Source: Patagioenas fasciata
Lineage: Eukaryota; Chordata; Aves; Columbiformes; Columbidae
Reading direction: 5' to 3'
DNA: 64,000 nt
Assembly: GCF_037038585.1 (NCBI RefSeq)
Contig: NC_092521.1
Coordinates: 50,104,398 to 50,168,397 of the forward strand
Part shown: one piece after another, positions 49,001 through 60,766 of the stretch
How positions within the stretch are numbered: the first letter of the stretch is position 1
Layout: each line of letters starts with the position of its first letter
Program-made: the position numbers and the translations under genes
The notes under the pieces: model-generated
The model's database searches: none
The model's input: only the letters and a program-made list of their open reading frames with translations
What the model was told of the DNA's origin: nothing

Positions 49001-52000
49001 CATGCAAGTTAGTGTGCACACAATGGAAGCTGCTAACGTAGGCATAGAGACAGGTTAAATACACGATTTTCCATGTGATGGTTTTAAACAACTCTGAGGA
49101 AATTGTTCAATGTTGTACCTATAGACAAATGTAATATGTAAGTCAAGAGTTCAAGGTCAGAATTCCCCTGCTAAATGAGGGCAATGCAGCTGAAATGGAA
49201 ACACAGTGTGTACTTACCTTTCCTCCTTTCATGTAAATAGTCAAGTAGTTGTCTTGCTTGCTTCCAGCATGGAGGAGTATACCTGTTGAGCTCCTTGGTC
49301 GAATAGTAAATACAATCCTAAAATCCAAACCCATCAGCAAATTACCTGTGGAGAACAAAACAGTGGGTAGAGAAGTAATCACAGGAGGAGATAACTGGAA
49401 AACCACATAAAAAATAAATGAAAAAATCCTTACGCATGCACACACACACATTTAAGACATAATTCCATATACTATAATCTCTACACATCTTACCAATGGT
49501 GATATATCCTCCTTCATTAAAGAAATAAATCCCTCTCTCTGCAGGAACATCCAGACATGGAAGTACACCATTTTTTTGCTGAGGTGCATTCAAGACTTGT
49601 CCATTCATCTTAAAATTCCTCAGGCAACCCTTGAAACTGTTCATTGGTATATTCTGGAAGCACATTTCAAAACATCAATACTAAAGCACGATGGCATTTT
49701 TTTTAGTAAGAATACCCATTAGTTCTTATGTATTGTTGGACTGCAGAAAAACAAGTGGCACTAAAGGCACCTAAAACCCATCTCTGATGCAGTGAAAACG
49801 TATTCCAAAATTTAGAAAAAGAGCTTAAAATATGAAAGTAACAGTTGATTTTGAGTTAATATAACTCCTGCTTGCAAAGTAGATACTTCCCAATGATATG
49901 TCAAAAGGACAAGAGTTGTGAAATGTCAAGTACACCCTTTTTAAGAGGCTGTTTATTTAAATCTGATTTTATAAAAGGCCCAGCATCATTAATTGTCCAA
50001 TTTTTAAATTAATTGAAACCAACATATTTCCAATTAAAATCCAGTTCTACATTCATAATTCTTTAATGAGAAGGATTCCTTTGCTTCTCTACAGATTATT
50101 GCTTATGCCACTGAGGCAAATATTCTGTGGGAAGAGGATGTGCCTGGAATCACAAATGTGATTTTGTTTTTTCTATTTTTTAAAGAACAGAAATGAAAAT
50201 GGTACACGGCTGTCATCAGTGTCTCAGCAACACACATGGAAAATATTGATCCAGCTGAGATGTCTATTAACAGGTGAGGGAAAAAGGTCTGTAATGAACA
50301 ACAGGAAACAGCAGTCACAGATGGTGCTCAGTCAGTGCATGGAAATACCCCCCAAATCTTTTCAACATGGAAATCCTGCGTATTAACACTATCACACGTA
50401 ATTAGTGCAGCATGAAGACTGTGTGTGGGTGGATGTGTCTATTATTTACCTGTCTTTTCAGTGACAGCAGTCCTCCCACATAGACTGGCGACTTAATGCT
50501 GATGGCAGAATTTGTTGCTAATCTCCCATGCTGCACCCTTAGACCATCAACAACAAGGCGGACGTTCTTCCCATCTGTGCCGAAGACCACCTTTGCAGGG
50601 CACAAACATAACAGAATGAGAAACCCCCAAAGCCAGTGAAAACCTTTGGCGATATTTTTCTTTAAATTAAACACCATGTTGTTGAAATATTTAAACTCAA
50701 AAGAACATGCTGGGACCATCAGTTTCTATAACCTCTCTTGTAAGACAGACCAGCCAACCACATGAAATTTGGGGCATAGCAATTAACTTCAGATGACCAA
50801 AATAAAATTTCTAATAGCTTAAAAATTCAATAGGCTTTGCCTGCTGAATGCTAGTTGTGGTTTCACCACAGTTCCTGTGCCATACTACTTACAGTGTGCC
50901 ATTGCCCATCATTGTATTTAGTACTGGTTTTGATTTTGATTTTTTTTCCTCCAGAGCCAAGTGAAAAGACAAAACGTCCTTTTGAAATGTGGAGAGCCAT
51001 GTAAAAGTCTTCAGACCTTTCCTCCATGAAAACTATTAATCCTCTTGATGATCGAGTCCGCACATCTGCAGAAAAATGTAACCTGTAGGGGAAAGTAAGC
51101 ATTTGAAATATGGGTCTCTTTTATTAGTTGTTGTAGTCTTTATGTTCTCCAGAAAAATGCTACTGAAACTCCATTTGCGAAAATGCAGAATAGCTTGCCT
51201 GCATTGCCTGCACTTCTGAATGTGAACAAAAGTTGACATATTCAGGCTTAGGATTTGGCATCAATATGCACTGTAATTTCTACCACATCCAAGTCAGTCT
51301 ACTCAGTTTGGATAAATGTTAGCAAAGAAAAAAAAAATGCCTGAACTTTTAGAACCACTCTTCTGTTATGCCCCAAGATATAAGCAAGAAGAAAATCCTG
51401 GCTCTTGGCATGCAAAGAGTCAAGCAGCTTTGACAACTCAAGTATTACGAGGAGAACAGAGAATATTTGTATTACCTATCCGTAGATGCTGGTGGAGAAA
51501 ACATGTAGGATAAGAAACTGTTGGGGGTGTTTCCAAGGAGATAAACTTCACTGCTGACATTTAACTGAGTTGGTAAATCGTGATTTTGCTGGTTTGGCAA
51601 ATTAGCGGCTTTCAGATAATCAAGGTATTTTTCATTCTTTACCTGTAAGATAGAATTGAAATATTTACTGTGCATGAACATGAAAGAAAAAAACCAAAAC
51701 TTTTCAATCTACACATTCAGGTGTTGCCACCTGAGACGGTCAACAGCCTTCTCTAAGTGACAGAAAAGCTGTTGTCATTCTGGACAGGTATGGGTTTAGC
51801 ATGGAACTTCAACACAAAAATAATCTGCTTTGGGTGTGAGATGGAAGGAAAATAACAACATTGGAATCTCAGTTCTACAAACCATGGCTGTGCAGGCAAA
51901 GGTTGGCATCAATATAGAGAGAAGATGACAGTAAAAATAAGCATACCTTGAGCATCTTGAACCTGAGAGGATTCTTAAATTCCTTCAGCAACATCGGTTT

Positions 52001-55000
52001 GAGGTTCTCGTATTTGCGGCAAGCTCCGAGGGATACGCCAGTCTTTGCAGTATAATTAATGAGATTTTGAACCTCAGGGAGCTGACCTGTCCTGGAGTGA
52101 TGAAAGCAGTAAGTGCTGTGACACGACATTCCTTTTCTTAAGCCTAAACAACAACATACTGTAAAACTGTGTTCTGTACAAAATAGATTTCCAGTGACCT
52201 GATCTTAAACTACCAATTTTTATTTTTCGATGAAAAATGTAGGTTTAGTGCTGTAAAAAGTATTCCTATTTGTCCTGCTTCTGCCCATTTCTTTTTGGCT
52301 GCGGAAATAACTCTGATGTTTTGTTCTCATCTTTTCTAAACAAAGTATTTTTTGCTAAAAATTATCTGTTAAAAAACCCCCACAAACAAATATTGCCATT
52401 GAAAAAGGGGGAAAAAATGACAGCAGCCTTTATAGAATAAGATTGCTGGATCAGACTACAAAACTTTGCTGGTTGATTGTGCATAACCAGTGGCAGATCA
52501 AGAAAAAATGGCAACATCAGATTTTACTAACTCTGTAATTCACTCTCTCCTTAAATAAGATGTTATGAGATTTGTCAAGGGGCAAAGCCCACCACAACTT
52601 AATATGTAGCTTTGGTATTACAGCCAAATTATCAGAAAGACTGTCAAAACCAATTTCTTGTGTGTATAAAGAATAATATTAAGTAATACTGTCATTTTGT
52701 AAATTGTACCCAGCATCTCTAATCAGTACATTACAGAACACTTTGCAACTAGAAAAAGCAATGAAGCTCCTTGCCTGTGTTTTTCTTACGAGAGTGGTAG
52801 GGTTGGGAGCAGAACCTGAACTAGTTCTGTTCCAGTCCAGTTCTCCATTCACTCAATCAGACTAGCTACTATATTAATTCTCCATCTACTTTGGTACTAA
52901 AGCAATTTTCAATTTTTTCTTCTGATTGGGAGGTTAATATCCAAATTATTTCATTGTCTTGCAGAGCTTTAAATGAAGATATAATTTGAGCAACCTGATT
53001 GACTGAAATGTGTGGCTGCCCATGGCAGGGGGTTGGACTAGATGATCTTTAAAGGTCCCTTCCAACTCAAACCATTCTGTGATTCTATGATAAATCAAAA
53101 GATACTATTTTTTGTAAATTCTACACATGTATAAATGTTCACCAAAGCTTAGCTAAAACAAAGCCTCACCGGGAAATTACTTGTGACTCAAGAAATGCTT
53201 TAAAGAATATATTTATGCCTAATCTCTCTCCCAAATTTCACCTGTAAGGTGTCTCTAATAACCAGATAAACATGTGAAAAAAGAGACAACATAAATCAGG
53301 CACCCAATTTCTGTACATACGCTCTCATTTGTTGGTGTATCTGGTTTGATTCTGTCAGTAAGCTTTGCTCCCTGTGCAGCTATAATGATATAATCCAGCA
53401 TATCTTTTTGGATGCCTTGTTGGGACACTCCAATTTGAGTTCATTCTTTGATTTAAAGACTACTAAACAAGTATGATTCAGACTAGAATTCCATTACATC
53501 TGAACAGCAGATTTAATTACAACTTGATACCATGTATAATCTGCCTGAATAAAAGAAAGAATATTTGGGAGCAGTGAAGTTATGCATTCATGAAGGCTTC
53601 CCACATGTAGAAGAACAGCAATTTAGCAAAAAGTTATTTTAGTGTGACCAAAATGCATGAAACAGAATTCTTTCTATGCCAAATACCTTTTTATAAAGAT
53701 GTTTGAGATGCAACCTTCAAAATTATCTCCACCGAATTTTATAGGTTCAACTAATGGCCGTGCTCTTGGAGAGTCAACTGATTTTAATGCAGATTCATCA
53801 TCAACCAGCAGATGTACTCTGAAACAGAGTGAATAAAATTAAACATGTAATCTAAAAAATTGTTATGAGCCTAAATGAAACATACATATAAAAAGAACCA
53901 TTTGACAGATGTGTTTGCTTGTTACATTGTAATTATGCTAGAGCTTAATGAGCTACTGGGATTTTTTTCAGTACGTGCTCACTGACTGCTATGAAACTGC
54001 TCTGATTTTTGGTAGTAGATGTTGAGCAAGAATTGAAGCTGGTACTTCAGTCCTCCAGTGAGATCCTGCTCCAACTGAAATTGACGATGGAGCTCACAAC
54101 TATGGGACAAGATTTCATCCTTTGTGTCAAAACGGTGCACTTGACATGTTAGCAACTGCTAGTAGAGATAATATTAAGTTATAATTACCTGCAGTTATAG
54201 CCAGTCATTCAGAACTTGCCACTTAAACTAAAACTTATGTCCCTTTATGTATTCCACAGAAATCAGTCTGATTTAGGAGCTTTTCAGTAAACTGCCTCTT
54301 CTGGTATGTACATAACAGATCATTATTGAAAAAACAGCCACAGTATTAGCTTCTTTCCTGGGCCTTTAGCCACCTATGTTACAGTGACATGTGCAAATGT
54401 TATGGGAAGAGGAAGAGTTCCAGAGCTCCAGCTTGACAAACAGTCAAAAACTCACACAGTCTACAAAAGACAAGCATAGTGATGTACAGCTGAAACATCA
54501 CAGGTACTGACATTCACATACATAGACCAAAAATCTCCTTTTGCTTCGTTATTTCAGTATCCTGAAAATTTTAGCCATTTTTACACAGCCATTTTCAGCC
54601 GCCTACCCAAAGAACAGGTCACGCAAAATTTTGATCTTCTTTCTCCAACCACAACATTAAAGACCCAAATGAAGAACTGGACTCACCTGTTGTCTGTTTT
54701 TATTACTGTCACATAATGCAGTGACCCATCTTCGTATTTCTTTTTCAGTTCAATTTCCATCTCTCCCATCTTTGCAGTTACAATGCCAGGTCTCAGAAAG
54801 ATGGTGAGAATATTAGGCTGTAAAAGAATCCCACAAAATGATCAGTTGAATGCAAGCACCTTTAGTTCTCCTTGATATTGCCACTAAGAACAGTTCTCAG
54901 TGGTCTCTCACAGGAAAGAAATTTTCTTACACTTAAACTACATTTCTTAGCCACCTAGTACCAGATATTACGTCCAGTTCTGCACAATTAGCATAGTTTC

Positions 55001-58000
55001 TGTTTTAAAATACCTCTGCACTCTGAATACCAAGCAGTTCTTTAAAATACTAGTTTAAAGTACATTTACGAAAAGCAGAGGATTCCATTCTCCACCTCTC
55101 AAACGCCTGATGTGCATTCCCTTCTTAACTCTTTCAGCCAGCAAGAATGGGGTTCTGCTTGAACCTTCCTGCTTTCTGAGGGAATGTAGCCAAAATCCAT
55201 CCCTTTCCTCTGCATATTTGATTGTATCTGTGTGGGCAGAATGCCAGTTTTTCCTCAGAAAATTTCCAGCCAACTGTTTTGGGCAACAATTATCTTACTG
55301 GGATGGTGGTGTTACGGTGCATGAGCTACTCTGCAGAAGGCTTAAGTTCAAAGCTCAGTTACTTCTTGAACTACTTGTTGGTTGAGTGAAGAAATTGCCA
55401 GGGTGAGTTTCTCTGGCCTATAACATGCAAGATGCCCTGATCAAAAGATTATTATAATAGCCATTCCTTGCCTTAAAATACAGGAATCTTCATGAGACTT
55501 ATGACAGAAACTGACACCAAACTGACACAGTCACAAACAGACATGATTGAGCCAGAAATAAAACCAATCACAAATTTTAAGTTGAACCTGTTTCATACCC
55601 AAAGATTGTAATTTAAGAGTGTTCCAGTCGATGCCATGGTCTGAAAGCCAAAGCCAACTTGGAAATCCCTGGGAAATGGGAAACCCGCTGCACTCAGGCT
55701 CAGCGTTCCCTTCTTGGAGAAAGCCGCAGATCTGATGAGCTGAAAGGGAGATAATAATGCTTTCAGTGATTTTCTTTTTAATCAGAAGAAGTGGCAACAT
55801 GGGACAACAAACTGCCCTACTCAACGTAATTGCAACCAACTCCAGTCAAACCCAACCACAAGGCCAACTGCAAGTACAGTTATTTCAGCACAGAACAGAC
55901 CGAATGAATTTGTTTCACCAGCATTAACTACGATCTGAGAAATTCTAAAGGGAGGTGAGACTTGCTGAGTATAACAAGCTGTTCGTCTCTAGCTACTCTT
56001 TGCATTGACACGATGGCTTTGAAAGCTTTCACATTTGGGGACACAAAAGTGAGCAGCTGGAGGAATAGTTTGCAAGTACAGACCTGTGCAGATGAGCTAC
56101 ATAACTGAAGCTGTGTGAGTCACAGGACAGAATATATCTGGGCCTTTTTGAACAAAACACAATTTAATACATGAGAAGTTATACAGATACAGAGAGTGAA
56201 GTCAGATCCTCTGCATAGGGAAATGGCCTGTGAAGAAATTGCTCTGTAGAAGGTTTAGATGCCACAAAGGGAAAGCAATTGAGCCCAAACTTTCATAGCA
56301 AAAGGGCAAACAGGATCATATACTATGTAAGTAGCACTAAGTAGAAGCAGAAGTGCAATTTTCATCTCTCTATGCAGCACTGGTTAAGCCAACACTGAAA
56401 CATCCCGTTGTCCCACTTTAAAAAGAACATGGCAAAACTCAAGGGTGCACAGGTAATAATTATAAAACAACAGATGAGTGGAGCAATAGCCTTACAATGA
56501 GAGACTGCAGTGGAAGCAGAGTCAGCTTAGCTCTTTCAAGAAAAAAGGTTTAGAGGTCATTTAATTAGCACCTTGGTGGGAAGAAAGATCCTGACTAGTA
56601 TTAAGTAACAAAGTATTCTGGCCTAATCAGTAACAACTGGAAGGCAACAAGTTTACATGGTAAATATGAATTCTTAACTGTACACAGTACTATTTTAATT
56701 AAGAGGGTGAACTATGTGCTGGAGCAAGCTATCACATTAGGGGTGGAGTCTCCATTCTTCCATATCTTTATACCAAGCCCAGGTTCCTTTATTACCATCA
56801 CACATTAACCAAATATAATTTTTGACCTAAGTAAAACATAATGGTCCAGGATTTATAGACGAGCCAGACTCTGTGAACTCTAGCAGAAGTTTTTAAGGAA
56901 CTTTTTTAGTTACCTTCCAATCATCTGAACATTTCTTGCTGACACCAAAAGTCTCGTCAAAAATAACAGATGCAGTGTTAGGGTTTTTCACATTCTTCAT
57001 GCAGCCCCGGAATGGAGGTGTGGATATATCAAAGCTGATTTCAGAGAGTGGAAGAAAAAAGAGCTCAGTAGCCTGGTATTTCAAAGTACACATCAGTACA
57101 GCAGCCTGTAAATGCTGACAATATAAGAAACAGAAAAACAGAACACGAGCGATCTTTCTTGCACACACATACTTCATGCTGATCAAACCCAATCTTCAGG
57201 ATACACTCCAACAAAGATCCCACCATTAATCAAAAATCACAAATCACGGTCATGTATTATACACCGGTTATTTTCATATCACATAAGATACCTGATACAG
57301 AGTGTGAAAGAAATGTCCTAAGAAAATAGTTCAGATGGGGTTTTTAAAAAAAGCCTGTGTGTTACAGTCATTTTATAGTTACTCACCGTTCCCGTAGAGA
57401 AGGTGGAATTCCACCTAGATAGTACTTAGTGAAAGGGAAGACATTTATGTTGGCTTTAATATCAGGACTGACGTGAACAGTATTCCTACTTGGGGCTAGC
57501 ACCAAATGAATCTGAAATAGGTGAATAATGAGGATTACTTTACTTAGCAGAAACAAAAATAATGTAGCAGATTAAAAGTACTTCCACAGAGCAGAACACA
57601 TTTTGTTTACCTCCTCTTGTTTACTAGTGACTTAAATCCAGAAAAACTGCAGTGGTTCAAAGGTACTTCACAAAATTTGGGCATTTTGCCAAAGAAAATG
57701 CCTAAGGGAAATGCTCTACCAGCCAAATACAAGGTGAGGTTTTATTTTCCTCAGGAAGACTGCCCCAAAAATACACCTCACCTTCTGTTTGCACTTAAAG
57801 ATTCAGGAACTGCTGCCTGATCCAAAGCCTGGGTCAGTCAGCTGGGTGAAGGTAACTTGACCCAGTACACAAAATAAATATTCCTTCCAGCAGACCTATC
57901 CTACTTAGCTGGAGATGTAGTAACGGTAAAAGAGAATGAATCAACATGGTCCATCGAATAGTTTAACACTGTCTTTACAATTTCACTCTTGTAGTTCTAC

Positions 58001-60721
58001 AAAAGAGCCAGATTGAAACTAAGTACACAAGCAACAACAAAAAGACTACAAAAGAGGGATCTCTGTAAAGATCAGCCTCCCCTGAAGACATAAACTCCTA
58101 GGTAGTGAAAACACTAATCCAAGTATCAAACTAATGTTAATAATCACAATGTACACAGCTCTCTTTAAATAAAGTAATAACTCTGACAAAGTGTGTTGGG
58201 TTTTTTTGTTTTGTTTTGTTTTCCTTTGGTGGTTTTTCTGTTGAAACTGAATTTACTCACAGGAAAGCATGACAGCAGAAAGATTCATTTTCACATGTCC
58301 AAACTAATCCCCAGCAGCTTGGTCTCCTCAACACAAAAGTAAAACTTCGCAACTAAACTTTACAACAGGATGTTTAGTTTCAGCTATTATTAATATGTAA
58401 TTTACAAATAATGATCACTTGATTATTCAAAATCACGTACTTGTTTAAATGTTCCATCATTTACAGTTGCATTGGTTTCTATTTCTTTTGGAGGATCAGA
58501 GCCAACTTTGTATCTAAAAACTGTATGACCATCTTTAATGAGCACACTGATGAACTGATCCTGCAATTAAAAAAAAAATTAAAAATAAATAAAAAAACAT
58601 CAATACAAACTTCCACAATTTCATATGTATTTCACTGTCATGTGAATAATTTGAATAAAGCTATCTAGTTGCTTCCATAAAGCTTTTGGGGGAGAAGATA
58701 ACACAAAACAGGCTAAACCAGTTACTGTTAAATCTAACATGTTCTCGAGTAAGCAAAGTTTAAAAAAATGTTCTTGGACCACAAAACAGACAGAAGCATT
58801 TCACAAATTACCTCATTTGCTGCAAAAAACACAACGCCTTCATCTGCTGTAGTCTCAATTGTCTGCTCATAGCGTACTCGGCTGTGGATATTTGGTTCTT
58901 TCAGTGTGACGCTGGCATAACCAGTGCCTTCAAAATAGCTTTGGTCAGTCTCTTCTTTATACCTGTAATAATTCAGTGTCACAGATGTGAATACATGAGA
59001 GCAAAAACTGTCACCATGTAGACTTACTGTCATAATTTTTAAAAAGCTTAAGTTAAAGCATTGGGTACATGGTCACTGATAGAGTCATATTCTGATCTAA
59101 CCCAAGCAAAGAGAAAACCTTCCCCTGGCTTCTATTGGAATTGCATATGGACTTAAGAGAGGAAATCATTAGTGATTGACTTTTTTGCAGTTAATATAGT
59201 ATTTACTTTATAAAGGAGCTGAATACAGTAGCCTATGAATTGTGTCTGGGCATTACAATATTTCAAGTGTTGGCCAATGGACTGAGGTAGCCATAGATGT
59301 GAATAGTGCCAACTGAGGATTTTCTCTTAGAAATGTAGTAATGACTAAAAGGTAGAAAAAAAATCAGCAATTTATCCACAGTAGTTATTGTTCTGGATGT
59401 GAAAAGACACAAATTCATCATGATAAAATCACAGAAAGCGAAACACGTCTGTGTTTACATCATACCTTCTGCAGGGTTGCACTTCAGTGGTATTGAGATT
59501 AAATGTCCTCTTGAAGTTGTAAAGGCTGATAATGTGCTCATTTAGGTTGTCTAATTCAATGCAGCCTTCATAATGAGGATAGTCTAGCTTACGTGGAGGC
59601 TGCAAGATAGTGTCATCAAAAACAACTGTCAACATCAGCTGACAAATTTTACATCTATTTGTAAGTGCTAAGACTTACTGCAAATATTAATAAGACACAG
59701 AATATTACATCCTTAATATAATAAGATTATTATATCTTTATATATAATATTCAAACCATCTGATACCGCCCCAGGAGTACTGCAGCAGAATTTAAAGCCG
59801 AGTCACATGGATGGATTGGGAATAGTACTTGGCAGGGCTGGACAGATTTCTTGCTGTCCTCAGCAGATGAACTATTATCACGCTCCCTTCTTTGAGTTTT
59901 ATCATGCTCAAGCCAGGCAGCTTCTATAGGAAGCAGCATCACCTTGCATCCCGTCCATTCCTACTGACACGGATAAACTTTTACACAGCCTTTGAAAGAC
60001 TGCTAGTGGCAATCTGTACTTACAAGAACAAAAGAATGATTAACACAGAAACCTATTTTAAAGACTAAGCAACTCTTTGTACCCTAAAATCTGGTGGATA
60101 TCCTCCAACATAAAAGACAACAGTGCTGGGATCAAGATTTAGAAGAATGTCACTGCTTCCGCCACTGGCAGTCAAAGGCCTTTTATATTCTGGATAAGTT
60201 GATGTTGCTTCTTTGACGTAATTCAGCTTTGCATACTGGTAAATCCTAAAACCAGAATAGACAGGCAAAATATCACATCACACTAACAAAAGTTGTTCTC
60301 AACAGGTTTTGGAAAAGACTGTCGTGCACTGTGGATCTTGTACCTTTCAAACTTAACTTGATCCATAACAGCTTCCTCAGTTTCGCTTTGAGTCACAAGT
60401 GGCTGCACATCTATTTCTACATCACCGTCTCCCAGGTTATAGACACAAGTGAGGTGACCATCTTTCACAGCCATACCAATATAGTCTTTGGAAGCCTAAG
60501 AATAGCAAAGCAAATAATCATTAATAAATTATTAATGCTAATGAAGGTAAAATACAGCAGCACTTCCTCAGAGACATGAGTGTACCGTGCATAAGTCATA
60601 AGAAATCCACCCACCTAATGAGGAGAATTGTTATTAAGTTTATCAGTTCTGGGAAGAAATAATTGTAATCTTATATATGTTGCACTGATTCAGTGAATAT
60701 AGTTACAAATTAATTGAAGAG

Positions 60722-60766
<45 letters not shown>

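Larger units (their letters stand above)
46823..49217. other. LAMA3 intron with nested CR1 elements
   Basis: A 2.4-kb intron, the largest in the LAMA3 part of the window. Apart from the CR1 pair at 47.99-48.93 kb nothing is recognised. The open frames at 47228-47539 have no known similarity. Confidence 0.8.

Noticed and set aside
55531-55839. 102-codon minus-strand frame over LAMA3 exon 55599-55739
   Set aside because: It is the wrong frame; the frame that fits LG3 and the splice phase is different.
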